From assembly GCF_026341855.1 (NCBI RefSeq), contig NZ_JAPENW010000001.1, positions 6,439,001 through 6,503,000 on the forward strand: a stretch of DNA of 64,000 bases, given 5' to 3'. Both the position numbers and the translations under genes were made by a program. This document shows positions 1-8,675 of this stretch, one piece after another. The stretch's first letter is position 1; each line of letters begins with the position of its first letter. Below the pieces are notes generated by a model. It saw only the letters and a program-made list of their open reading frames with translations, was not told the DNA's origin and did no database searches. This stretch comes from Streptomyces sp. NBC_00568 (GTDB lineage Bacteria; Actinomycetota; Actinomycetes; Streptomycetales; Streptomycetaceae).

Positions 1-818
1 CTGTAACCGATGAGGCGGCACAGCCGCTCCGCCAGTCGGGCCAGTTCGGGGTTGCGCAGTGCCACCGCCCGGGCGGTCATACCCGCGTACGGAGGCCAGG
101 AGCGGAGTTTCAGGCCGGTGAACAGGACGCGCGGAACGCCGCCCGTGCCGCAGTAGAGGTGGGTGATCCAGTCCTCCGCCTGCTGTCTGGGGATGTACTC
201 CTGCACGAGGACGGGCGGCGGAGCGGCCTGGGGGAAGCGGTCGAGCAGCGCCCGTTCGTGGGGCACCACGATGGTGGTGCCGCTGACGGCCGGGGTCCGG
301 AGCCGGCTGAACGCCGCCAGGTTCTTGAGCGCCAGCGGATAGCCGAGCTCCCGGCCCGCCTCGACCAGTTCGTCACGGCTCTCCGGCGCCCGTGACCGCG
401 GCGAGGGCACTCCGGCCTCGGCACAGATCCGGTGCAGACTCGCCTTGCAGGCCAGCAGGCGTGGCAGGTGGGCCGGCACGGCCGGAATCAGGAAGCACTC
501 CTTCAGCCGGTGGGCGTACTCCGCGAGCAGGATCGCCGCCTCGTCGTCGGTCGGCACCGCCACACACCGGGCACCGATCGTCCGGCCGAGGGACAGCAGG
601 CCGTCCGCGAGCCGCTCCGGTTCCTCGCGACCGGTCGTCGGCCACACGATGCTGCTTGTCAGGTGGCGTGAGAGAGCGACCGGAGTGAAGCGGTCCTCGA
701 CAACGGCGTGGACCGGGACGCCCAGCCTCCCGACCGTGCGCACCACGCCCAGGCTGCCGTGGTGCAGCGGGTAGTTGCCGATTCTGACGAGGAGAACGGG
801 CACCCCGGTGTCCAGCAC
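1..818 (-). CDS. ATP-grasp carboxylate-amine ligase-like protein (C-terminus outside window)
   Basis: The reading frame is open from a GTG start at 818 to the window edge, giving about 272 residues with no stop. A GAGGAG ribosome site lies nine bases before the GTG. The N-terminus (GVPVLLVRIGNYPLHHG, then a pre-ATP-grasp Rossmann-like region) and the stretches YPLALKNL (ATP-binding lysine) and VLVQEYIPRQ (grasp hinge) fit the ATP-grasp ligases that often sit in Streptomyces polysaccharide loci. Such enzymes join a carboxylate to an amine through an acyl-phosphate; the substrate cannot be read from the sequence. It is divergent from the kinase-oxidoreductase fusion and probably shares its control region. 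A TTG at 884 in the same frame is a less likely start. The catalytic C-terminal part is missing, so activity cannot be judged. Confidence 0.72.
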   Translation of the reverse strand, partial: MLDTGVPVLLVRIGNYPLHHGSLGVVRTVGRLGVPVHAVVEDRFTPVALSRHLTSSIVWPTTGREEPERLADGLLSLGRTIGARCVAVPTDDEAAILLAEYAHRLKECFLIPAVPAHLPRLLACKASLHRICAEAGVPSPRSRAPESRDELVEAGRELGYPLALKNLAAFSRLRTPAVSGTTIVVPHERALLDRFPQAAPPPVLVQEYIPRQQAEDWITHLYCGTGGVPRVLFTGLKLRSWPPYAGMTARAVALRNPELARLAERLCRLIGY

Positions 819-964
819 GGAGACCCACTCCTCTCCGGGAAGGATCTCCCGAAAGGTATTAATATGGGCGAAGATTAAAGATCTGCTCAATAGTCATGGA
901 TCGCCCGTATCCATTATCCCCGGCAAGCGTGGGTCGTGCCGCTGGCGGCCCGGCGAGGTCAGGT
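819..964. promoter_or_regulatory. Divergent promoter region with GGTATTAATA motif
   Basis: This 146-base gap separates two divergent genes and is much richer in A and T than its surroundings between about 853 and 895. It contains GGTATTAATA at 855-864. The core TATTAATA is palindromic, and the same ten bases recur as a full 12-base palindrome at 12159-12170, before another divergent gene of this locus. That suggests a common operator or promoter element. No confident -35/-10 pair could be assigned. Confidence 0.45.
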
Positions 965-3337
965 ATGAAGACACCCGCCAAGATGTCCTCGCTCTCCGGT
1001 TTGCTGCCCCTGTACTTCCCACGGGCGCTGGCCGGCCTGGACGACCGCCTCCGGGCCCACTGGCTCGTACGCGGCGCCGCTCCCGGTGACATCACCGTGG
1101 TGCGGCGCCGGTCCCTGCCCGAGGCGGGCCTGCTGATGTTCGAGCTGCGACGCGGCGCGGGAAGCCTGGTGGTCAAACACCCCCGTAACGAGGCCGGGGC
1201 CGCCGTCACGGCTCGGGAGCGGGAAGTCCTGCAGGAGCTCGACGCCGACAGCCGGCTCGCCCCCTGGCGCCCTCTCCTGCCTCGAGCCATCGGCTCTCCC
1301 GGGCCCGCGGGGACCCTTGCCCAGAACACGCTCCCGGGCGTCCCGGCGGAGCGACTCATCCTGGACACCCCTGACGACCCGTACGCCGTCGTGGCCCCCG
1401 CCATGCGACTGCTGGCGGATCTGTGGGCCGCCACCGGGCGCCGCCGTCCGGCAGCCGACCGGGCCCCGGTCTGGTGCGAGTCGCAGCTGACGGCTCTCTC
1501 CGCCGGAATGCCCCGATACAGGTCCGGCCGGCGAGCGGCCGACTTCGAGGCCCTGCGCCACCGGCTGGACGCGGCCCTGGCCGGTGCCGTGCTGACCGAG
1601 GGCTGGACCCATGGCGACTACCACCCCGGCAACGTGCTGCTCGGCGGTGTCCCCCTCCGGGTCACCGGTGTCTTCGACTGGAGCAGCGGCCGCGCCGACG
1701 GGCCGTGCGAGATCGACGCCTACTCCTTCGTACTGGCTCTGCGCAGCACCCTCACCGGCCGCCCGCTGGGTGGCCTGGTCGCCGAGACCTTGCGCGCCGG
1801 CCGGATACCGGACGCCGACCGCGCCCTGCTCGCGCTGGCCGGGTTGGACCCGGACCGCGATGTCGCCGATCCGGTCGCCATTCCGCTGCTGAGCTGGCTG
1901 TGGCATGTGGCGAACAACGTCCGTAAATCTCCGAGGTTCGGCCGCAGCTACGGATGGCTCACCCACACGGTCGCGCCCGTGCTCGACGAATGCGCCCGTT
2001 GGGCGGGCGCGCGGTCGTTACCGCCTCGGCGCCACGCGACATCAAAGGGAATGACCATGCCCGCGAACACCGGCTTCAGCGCCCGGCACAGAGGGGCCGG
2101 GAAAGGGGGCACCCATGCCTCCCCGCAGCGGCTGCCCACTGTCGTCATCGGGGCGGGCCCCTACGGACTCGCCACGGCCGCCTGGCTGAGCGCGTCAGGA
2201 ACACCACGGCGGGTGTTCGGGGAACCCATGGAGTGCTGGCACACCAACATGCCCGCAGGCATGTATCTGAAGTCTGTCCCCGCCGCCTCCTCCCTCTCCG
2301 CGCCGGAGGCCGGATACCGCCTGGAGGACTTCCGTACCGCGCGGGGACTCGGACCCGTCGGCGACCGGTACCCGATCCCCGTCGAGGAGATGATCGCCTA
2401 CGGGCGGTGGTTCCAGGAGCGCCGCGTGCCGGAACTGGAGCGCCAGAAGGTCCGTACCGTCGAGCATGAGGACGGGCTGTTCGCCGTCACCCTGGATTCC
2501 GGGGAGGAGTTCCTCGCCGAGAACGTGGTGATGGCCACCGGACTGGTCCCGTTCGCCCACGAGCCTGCCGAACTGACCGGCCCCCTCACCCGGGAACTGG
2601 TCTCCCACACCAGTCAGCACCGTGATCTGCCGCGGTTCTCGGGGCAGCGGGTCGCCGTCCTCGGCGGCGGGCAGTCGGCCCTGGAGAGTGCCGCGCTGCT
2701 GCACGAGGCCGGGGCCTTTCCCACCGTGATCGTCCGCGCGGCGTCCGTCGCGTTCGGCAGCCCGCCCGACACCGACCGGCCGTCGGGCCGGCCGCGTCCG
2801 GTACGGATCGTCAAGCCGGGTTCGCCGCTCGGACCGGGCTGGTCGCTGCTGGCGTGCACCCACGGCGCCGGCGCCTTTCGCCATCTGCCGGAGGGGCTGC
2901 GGACGCGGCTGCTGCACGACGTCCTCGGACCGTCCGGCGGCTGGTGGCTGCGGCCACGCATGGACGACATCCCCGTGCTGTGCGGCCGTACGGTCCGCTC
3001 CTCGGGGGCCGAGGACGGCACGGTGCGTCTCGAGGTCATGGACGCCGACGCGCGCGTCGAGGTGCTGCCGGCCGACCATCTGCTGCTTGCCACGGGGTAC
3101 CGGGTGGACGTCGACCGGCTCCGGCTGCTGGCACCCGAACTCCGTCGGCAGGTATGGACGTTCCACGGCGCACCGCGGCTGTCGTCCGGGTTCGAGTCCT
3201 CCGTGCCCGGCCTGTACTTCACCGGACTGGCCGCCGCTCCCACCTTCGGTCCCGTGCTGCGGTTCGTCGCCGGCACCGGATTCGCCGCGCGCCGGGTGGC
3301 CGGCTCCGTGGCGGCCGGGACCCGCACCCGCCCATGA
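965..3337 (+). CDS. Aminoglycoside-phosphotransferase-like domain fused to FAD-dependent oxidoreductase
   Basis: One open frame of 790 residues joins two unrelated enzymes. Residues 1 to about 345 are an APH/choline-kinase-like fold with HGDYHPGN (H216, D218) and the metal-binding DWSSG (D238). Residues from about 390 are a flavin-containing monooxygenase-like protein with FAD motif GAGPYG (396), NAD(P) motif GGGQSA (567) and ATGY (709). The linker holds an in-frame TTA codon (2018-2020, residue 352), so full-length translation should need the bldA tRNA. Just after it, AAAGGGA at 2044-2050 precedes in-frame ATGs at 2051 and 2057, so the oxidoreductase may also be made alone. The start at 965 has GAGG six bases upstream; an ATG at 896 in frame has none. 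It overlaps the GH16 gene by ATGA. A lost stop codon between two genes is the main alternative to a true fusion. Confidence 0.8.
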   Translation: MKTPAKMSSLSGLLPLYFPRALAGLDDRLRAHWLVRGAAPGDITVVRRRSLPEAGLLMFELRRGAGSLVVKHPRNEAGAAVTAREREVLQELDADSRLAPWRPLLPRAIGSPGPAGTLAQNTLPGVPAERLILDTPDDPYAVVAPAMRLLADLWAATGRRRPAADRAPVWCESQLTALSAGMPRYRSGRRAADFEALRHRLDAALAGAVLTEGWTHGDYHPGNVLLGGVPLRVTGVFDWSSGRADGPCEIDAYSFVLALRSTLTGRPLGGLVAETLRAGRIPDADRALLALAGLDPDRDVADPVAIPLLSWLWHVANNVRKSPRFGRSYGWLTHTVAPVLDECARWAGARSLPPRRHATSKGMTMPANTGFSARHRGAGKGGTHASPQRLPTVVIGAGPYGLATAAWLSASGTPRRVFGEPMECWHTNMPAGMYLKSVPAASSLSAPEAGYRLEDFRTARGLGPVGDRYPIPVEEMIAYGRWFQERRVPELERQKVRTVEHEDGLFAVTLDSGEEFLAENVVMATGLVPFAHEPAELTGPLTRELVSHTSQHRDLPRFSGQRVAVLGGGQSALESAALLHEAGAFPTVIVRAASVAFGSPPDTDRPSGRPRPVRIVKPGSPLGPGWSLLACTHGAGAFRHLPEGLRTRLLHDVLGPSGGWWLRPRMDDIPVLCGRTVRSSGAEDGTVRLEVMDADARVEVLPADHLLLATGYRVDVDRLRLLAPELRRQVWTFHGAPRLSSGFESSVPGLYFTGLAAAPTFGPVLRFVAGTGFAARRVAGSVAAGTRTRP

Positions 3338-4152
3338 CGTCACGGGGCGTGGTGCTCAGTGTGCTCATGCTGTTGCTCGTGGCCTGCGGCGCCTGCGCTC
3401 CCACGCCCGGAACCGCGGAGTCCGGGCCCCCGGTGCCCGGCGACTGGCGACGGGTCTTCCACGACGAGTTCGGCGGCTCACGTCTCGACAAGGCCCGGTG
3501 GGCCACGTGTTACGACTGGAACGACCGCGGTTGCACCATCAGCAGCAACAACGAACTGGAGTGGTACCAGCCCGGTCAGGTCACCGTGAGCGGGGGGAAA
3601 CTGACCCTCACCGCCCAGCGCCAGGCCACCAGCGGCAGCGACGGAAAGCTCTACCCCTGGGTGTCCGGCATGATCTCCACCGGCCGGGACAACTGGTACG
3701 CCGAGCCACGGGAGACCTTCACCTACGGCTACTTCGAGGCGGCGATCCGGATCCCGGAACAGGGCGGGATGGCACCGGAGTTCTGGATGATGCCCGCGAG
3801 CCGCTACACCCCGCCCGAGATCGACATCATGGAGTTCCTCGGCACCACGCGCACGCAGTCGATGTTCGTGCACTGGCGGAACGCCGAGGGCGCCAAGAGG
3901 AAGCAACGGGGGACCTTCACCGCGGCCGGTTTTCCCGATGGCTACCACGTCTTCGCGGTGCTCTGGGAGAAGGACAGACTCGTCTGGTACGTGGACGGGG
4001 TCGAACGGTTCCGGGTGACCGCCCCCGAGCGCATTCCCCACGTGCCCATGGAGGTCATCCTCAACCTGGCCGTCGGCCTCCCCTACACACCGCCCTCGGG
4101 CACCGACTCGGCGCGCATGCTCGTGGACTGGGTCCGGGTCTGGCAGCGGTGA
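3334..4152 (+). CDS. GH16 family secreted beta-glucanase-like lipoprotein
   Basis: The protein has 272 residues. A hydrophobic leader ends in a lipobox-like region (LLLVACGAC) with two possible lipidation cysteines, so it should be anchored outside the membrane. The GH16 catalytic signature is intact in PEIDIMEF: E162 as nucleophile, D164, and E167 as acid/base. Family members cut beta-1,3, beta-1,4 or mixed glucans and galactans; the substrate is not evident. Translation is coupled to the kinase-oxidoreductase gene by an ATGA overlap, tying it to the glycan locus, where it may trim or release the polymer. It ends convergently with the deacetylase operon. Confidence 0.88.
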   Translation: MTSRGVVLSVLMLLLVACGACAPTPGTAESGPPVPGDWRRVFHDEFGGSRLDKARWATCYDWNDRGCTISSNNELEWYQPGQVTVSGGKLTLTAQRQATSGSDGKLYPWVSGMISTGRDNWYAEPRETFTYGYFEAAIRIPEQGGMAPEFWMMPASRYTPPEIDIMEFLGTTRTQSMFVHWRNAEGAKRKQRGTFTAAGFPDGYHVFAVLWEKDRLVWYVDGVERFRVTAPERIPHVPMEVILNLAVGLPYTPPSGTDSARMLVDWVRVWQR

Positions 4153-4194
4153 CGCGCTGTCAGCGGGCCGCGCCCCTGCGGTGTACGGCGGCGG

Positions 4195-5010
4195 TCAGGC
4201 GGGTATCGCCCGGTACGGCCGCCCGGCCACCGCTCTCGCCCGCCGGTACGCCCGCCAGCCCCTGGTCCGCAGTCCCTCGGCGAACGGTGCCACGGGCGCC
4301 CCCTCACCGCTGGTCCAGAGCGCGAAGTGGTCCCGGCCGGTGTCGGCCCGGACCATGAGCCGGGCGAACCGCAGGGGGTCGTCCCGCTCCGAACTGAAGG
4401 CCGAGGCCGCCCGGATGGCGGCGGCCGAGGTCCAGCCGGCCTCCCGAACCAGCGCGCGAACGGTGCGGCTGGAATAGCCGTGCGGGTAGGCGAAGGACTC
4501 GACACGGTGACCGAGCGCGTCCTCGATCCGCCGCTTGCAGCCGGTCACCTCCTCCCGCACCGCCGTCCGGGGCAACGTGTCGAGTTGAGGATGGGTCACG
4601 GTGTGTCCGCCGATCTCGATTCCGGCCGCGTCCAGCTCCCTGACCTGGGCCCAGTTGAGCGTCGCCACGGACGGGAACGGTCCGCCGCCCGACGGCCGGT
4701 CGGCGGCGCTCAGGGCGCCCGTGGTCACGTACAGGGTCGAGGGAAGTCCCCGTGCGGCGAGCAGCGGAGCCACCGTGGAGGCGAAGTCCGCGTATCCGTC
4801 GTCGAAGGTCAGCACCGCGGACCGCGGTGGCAGAGGAGGACCGCCGAGCAGTGCCGCGACCAGCCGCCGCAACGGGACCACGTGCAGCCCGCTGTCGGCG
4901 ATCATGTCCAGATGCTCCACGAACGTGCGGGGACTCACCGTGAATGGCGCCAGCCACGGCGGTGAGTCGTCCGACACCCCGTGATACAGGAAGACGGGTA
5001 TGCCGCTCAT
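4195..5010 (-). CDS. Polysaccharide deacetylase (NodB/CE4), cytoplasmic
   Basis: The 271-residue protein carries the NodB homology domain. Motif 1 is TFDDGY (residues 68-73, D70 and D71) and motif 2 is HTVTH (H136 and H140), the metal ligands and catalytic base of CE4 deacetylases that remove N- or O-acetyl groups from sugars. The N-terminus starts directly with the fold (PVFLYHGV), with no signal peptide or membrane segment, so it probably acts on a lipid-linked or soluble intermediate before export. It is the last gene of the five-gene glycosyltransferase operon and overlaps the preceding glycosyltransferase by four bases. Confidence 0.88.
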   Translation of the reverse strand: MSGIPVFLYHGVSDDSPPWLAPFTVSPRTFVEHLDMIADSGLHVVPLRRLVAALLGGPPLPPRSAVLTFDDGYADFASTVAPLLAARGLPSTLYVTTGALSAADRPSGGGPFPSVATLNWAQVRELDAAGIEIGGHTVTHPQLDTLPRTAVREEVTGCKRRIEDALGHRVESFAYPHGYSSRTVRALVREAGWTSAAAIRAASAFSSERDDPLRFARLMVRADTGRDHFALWTSGEGAPVAPFAEGLRTRGWRAYRRARAVAGRPYRAIPA

Positions 5011-6047
5011 GGCCCGGCCGTCGTCGTCGGCTCCGCCGCTGATGACCGGGCGATCGTGGTCGGCTCAGCTGTTCCTTGCGGACGCCGGGAGAACACACGG
5101 ATACCCAACGGCCGGATCGATCCGACGAGGTAACCGGTGACGGTCGCGCCGACACCCCCGGAGAGCGCTCCGATCGTGCGCAGCGCGCCGGGGCGCCGGA
5201 TCCGGGTCAGATTGCGGGCGAGGGCCCTCGGGATGACCGACCGCACGTACACGCGCTCGTTGGACAGCGCCGGTCCGCTGCCGCAGCGCCGTGCCACCAG
5301 CGCCTTGGACAGTCCCTCGATGTAGCAGCGGTTGCGGAAGTACGCCCAGCTCGTGCGGGATTCGGGGACCCGGTGTCGTATCTCGGCCTTGGGCTCGTAC
5401 AGCAGGACGGCCTCCGGGTCGCGGGCGGCGAGCCGCAGACACAGGTCGGTCTCGTCGCAACTCGCCGCCGGACGGCTGCCCACGCGTCCCAGGGCGTCGA
5501 GAAAGCCGCCGACGGCGATCAGTTCGCTTCGGCGGAAGGACATGTTGGCGCCGATGAAGTTGCGGACGCGGGCGGCCTTCAGGGGCTGTCCCCGGTAGGA
5601 GCAGCCCACCACCCAGTCGAATTCCGGAGGGAACCACACAGGGCGCTCGGTGACCCACCACGGCCGCACGAAACCGCCGACACCCTTGACGCGGGGGTCG
5701 CCGTACGGCGCCAGCAGACGGCCCGTCCATCCCGGTTCCGCGGTGGCGTCGTCGTCGAGGAAGGCCACCACGTCGGCGTGTGAGACCGCCACTCCGGTGT
5801 TGCGGCCGCCGGACAGACCACGCCGCCTCTGGTTGGGCACCACGCGGACGCCGGACAGCTCCCGCTCGGCCCGCTCAAGGAGGACCTGGTTGTGGTCGAC
5901 CACCAGCACGACCTCGTCGGCCGGCGGGTCCTGGACCAGCACGGATCCGATCGCGGCCCGCAGGTCCTCCCAGCGGTCGAGGGTGTAGGCGCAGATGACG
6001 ACCGACAGGGTGGGGACGGTGCGTTCGGTGGAGAGTGCGCTGTTCAT
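5007..6047 (-). CDS. Family 2 glycosyltransferase
   Basis: The 346-residue protein begins with the GT-A nucleotide-sugar fold (LSVVICAYTLDRWEDL) and has the donor and metal motif FLDDDA (D98-D100). The acceptor region contains RNFIGANMSFRR and CDETDLCLRL, typical of inverting GT2 enzymes of exopolysaccharide and rhamnan pathways. The C-terminal about 60 residues look amphipathic and may touch the membrane. It overlaps the flippase start and the deacetylase start by four bases each, so all three are translated together. Donor and acceptor sugars are unknown. Confidence 0.88.
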   Translation of the reverse strand: MNSALSTERTVPTLSVVICAYTLDRWEDLRAAIGSVLVQDPPADEVVLVVDHNQVLLERAERELSGVRVVPNQRRRGLSGGRNTGVAVSHADVVAFLDDDATAEPGWTGRLLAPYGDPRVKGVGGFVRPWWVTERPVWFPPEFDWVVGCSYRGQPLKAARVRNFIGANMSFRRSELIAVGGFLDALGRVGSRPAASCDETDLCLRLAARDPEAVLLYEPKAEIRHRVPESRTSWAYFRNRCYIEGLSKALVARRCGSGPALSNERVYVRSVIPRALARNLTRIRRPGALRTIGALSGGVGATVTGYLVGSIRPLGIRVFSRRPQGTAEPTTIARSSAAEPTTTAGP

Positions 6048-7393
6048 GATGACCCTTCAGCGACGGGGACGAGCCAGCGGGACCAGGAAAGAAGCAGGAA
6101 GACGGCGATCACGCATTGGGTGGCGAGCCAGGCGATGCCCGCGCCCACGACGCCGAACTCCGTCAGCAGCAGCGGGGTGAGCCCGAGCACCAGGACGCAC
6201 ATCGCCGCCTGCAGCGCCACCGCCCAGCGCAGGCGCCGCCGCGCCCGGGCCACGTCGATGGCCACGCTCAACAGCAGGTTCGGCAATGCGGACAGGGCCA
6301 GCAGTCGCAGCAGCGTGGTTCCCTCGGCCGCGTACGCGGCACCGAAGAGCGACAGGATCTGCGGGGCCGCGGCGACCAGGACGACCGTGACGCCGCCCAG
6401 CAGCAGACCCGAGTGGCGCAGGACGCGCAGGGACTGCTCCACGAGTCGTTCGGGCCCGCGCACGGACTCCGCGAGCAGCGACGTTCCCATGTTGCGGGCG
6501 AGTAGATAGGGCACATAGGCGAGGCTCCAGGCCACCGCGAAGTAGGCGCTTTGTTCAGCGCCGAGCTTGTTCAGCACGATCAGCGGGACCAGGGTGTACG
6601 CGGCTACCCGGAACAGGGAGCCGAACCAGTCGGCTGCGGCGTAGCCGAGCATGCGGGGCGGAGGTGGCGCGGTCTTCGTTTCCCGCTCGTGCCGGGGAAT
6701 GCCTTTGCCCATCAGGACGGAGTTGGCCACGATCAGCGAGACCACGAGAGCTCCCGCCCACGACAGCAGTATCCCGGAGAAGAGGCCCAGGACGGCGCCC
6801 AGAGCGAGCAGCAGAATTTTCGCGAGGGCGAATATCAGGTTCTCGCCCACGACCCAGCCCGGCATGCGGACCGCGGTGAGCGCGCCGTCCTGCAGAACGA
6901 AGACGGCGTAACCCGCGGTCGCCACCACGAAGCAGATCGCGGTGACCGGTGTCAGCAGGAAACTGAGCCTCGGCGCGACCACCGGCACCATCGCGAGGAA
7001 CGCCACGGCCACCACCACGCTGAAGGACATGCTCGCCGCGTAGCAGGTGAGGACGAGTCGGCGGCTGCGGCGGCCGGCGGTCGGCACGAACCGCACCAGG
7101 AAGTCGTTCAGGTTGAGCTGCCCGATGCCCGTGAGCAGGAGGGACGCGGCGAGTGCCGAGGAGCTCAGGCCCACGGTCCGCTCGTCGTACCAGTGCGTCG
7201 CGAAGATCCAGAAGAAGAAGCCGAGGCCTGCGTTGACGAGGGAACTGACCGCGAGGACGTGGCCCGTGCGCAGTACGCGCTCCCGCGGGAGCGCGGCGGC
7301 GATACCGGCGCGCAGCATGCCCAGGGGGCGTCGTCGGATACCGGCGCTCCTCGTAGCTGAGTCGGTCACCGGACTGGTGTCCACGCCGTTCAC
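6044..7393 (-). CDS. Polysaccharide flippase (Wzx/MATE-like, MOP superfamily)
   Basis: The 449-residue protein is almost entirely hydrophobic, with about twelve predicted membrane segments, and resembles Wzx-type lipopolysaccharide flippases that move undecaprenyl-linked repeat units across the membrane. A charged break (HERETKTAPPPP) near residue 225 separates two six-helix halves. The N-terminal about 35 residues are a basic cytoplasmic tail. It overlaps the downstream GT2 gene by ATGA and lies seven bases after the upstream GT2 gene. Its place in a glycosyltransferase operon supports an export role for a lipid-linked glycan. Confidence 0.85.
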   Translation of the reverse strand: MNGVDTSPVTDSATRSAGIRRRPLGMLRAGIAAALPRERVLRTGHVLAVSSLVNAGLGFFFWIFATHWYDERTVGLSSSALAASLLLTGIGQLNLNDFLVRFVPTAGRRSRRLVLTCYAASMSFSVVVAVAFLAMVPVVAPRLSFLLTPVTAICFVVATAGYAVFVLQDGALTAVRMPGWVVGENLIFALAKILLLALGAVLGLFSGILLSWAGALVVSLIVANSVLMGKGIPRHERETKTAPPPPRMLGYAAADWFGSLFRVAAYTLVPLIVLNKLGAEQSAYFAVAWSLAYVPYLLARNMGTSLLAESVRGPERLVEQSLRVLRHSGLLLGGVTVVLVAAAPQILSLFGAAYAAEGTTLLRLLALSALPNLLLSVAIDVARARRRLRWAVALQAAMCVLVLGLTPLLLTEFGVVGAGIAWLATQCVIAVFLLLSWSRWLVPVAEGSS

Positions 7394-7400
7394 CTCGCGA

Positions 7401-8675
7401 TCAGGTTCCGAGGCCGGCGCCGGTGAGACGTCCGCGCAGATAGCCGCAGGGGCCGTAGACCATCCCCCGCATTTCCAGGAGCGCCAGGTGCCGGGACCAG
7501 TCGGCCTCGGGATCGGCGCCGCGGTCGCGCGATCTGGTCATGGCGTAGCGGATGCCGCGGGGCAGCCGCCACAGCAGGGCGGGCAGCCGGCGGGGGTTAC
7601 GCAGCACCGCGCCGGTGAGATAGGCGCCGAGGCCGGCGCCATAGCCGAACGCCTGCGCCGCCAGGGCGTCCCGCGTGCGGCGATGGCAGTGCCACACGAT
7701 GGCACTCGGCTGGTAGGCGAGCGTGTGACCGGCCGCCAGGATCTCGAAGAAGGCGAGCAGATCGTCACCGCCCCGGCCGGGGGTCCCGGCACCGGTCGCC
7801 ATGTCGAAGCCGCCCAGGGTGCGGAGCGCACCAGTACGGAAAGCCATATTGGCGCCGGAGCCGAAGCGGCCGGCGGTGAACGGGAACAGCGGGTCCGCCG
7901 GCGGATCGAACAGCGACCAGGTGCGCGGCACGTAGCCTTTCGCGAAACCGCCCTGCTGTTCCAGGGCGCTCTGAGCCGGGGTCTCCAGTTCGGCGGGCAC
8001 GATCAGCCCGGTGACGCACCCGATCCGCGTGTCGCGGGCGAAGGTCCCGGCCAGCGCCGGCAGCCATCCGGGGTCGACGAGGGTGTCGTCGTCCGTGAAG
8101 GCGACAACGGATCCGCGTGCCCGGGCAAGCCCCGTGTTGTGCGCACGGGCCAACCCGGCGACGGGTTCGCGGACGTAACGGACCCGTCCGGCGAAGTCTT
8201 CGTGGATCAGGGCCTCGGTCGCGCCGTCGGCCGGGGCGTTGTCGACCAGGATGACCTCGAACGCGGGGTACGTCGAGCGCAGCAGCGATCGAAGACAGTG
8301 GCGCAGCTTCTCCGGCCGGTCACGCGTGGCCACGATGACGCTGATGACGGGTGCCTGCTGGAGTGCGGGGTGCCGGACGACACCGTCGGAGGTCTCGGTC
8401 CGGTCCACGGCGCGGAGCTGGATGAGCTGTTCGGCCAGTTCCACGTTCGCGGTGTCGGCCAGCGCCCGCCACAGTCCGTCGGGCCCGGAGGCATCCGCGG
8501 CGCTGACCATGCCGAGGGGGCGGCCGTGCAGTCGTACGAGTGCACGGGCCTGTCCCGCCGGCCGGACCGGCCCCCGGTCGCCGGGCAGCCGGAACTCGCC
8601 CGGACGGGCCAGGTCGATGTCGACCACCGGCACCGGGGGCCGGACGAGAGCGGAGCGGACCGGCGCGGCGGTCAC
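7401..8675 (-). CDS. Family 2 glycosyltransferase with N-terminal extension
   Basis: I place the start at the GTG at 8675, which overlaps the stop of the preceding glycosyltransferase (GTGA), giving 424 residues; a longer open frame upstream lies inside that gene. About 110 N-terminal residues precede the GT-A core (VISVIVATRDRPEKL), a domain seen in some GT2 enzymes of exopolysaccharide loci. The metal and donor motif is FTDDDT, followed by GSGANMAFR and GGDDLLAFF. The protein belongs to the Wzx-dependent operon. Its sugar donor is not predictable from the sequence. Confidence 0.85.
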   Translation of the reverse strand: MTAAPVRSALVRPPVPVVDIDLARPGEFRLPGDRGPVRPAGQARALVRLHGRPLGMVSAADASGPDGLWRALADTANVELAEQLIQLRAVDRTETSDGVVRHPALQQAPVISVIVATRDRPEKLRHCLRSLLRSTYPAFEVILVDNAPADGATEALIHEDFAGRVRYVREPVAGLARAHNTGLARARGSVVAFTDDDTLVDPGWLPALAGTFARDTRIGCVTGLIVPAELETPAQSALEQQGGFAKGYVPRTWSLFDPPADPLFPFTAGRFGSGANMAFRTGALRTLGGFDMATGAGTPGRGGDDLLAFFEILAAGHTLAYQPSAIVWHCHRRTRDALAAQAFGYGAGLGAYLTGAVLRNPRRLPALLWRLPRGIRYAMTRSRDRGADPEADWSRHLALLEMRGMVYGPCGYLRGRLTGAGLGT

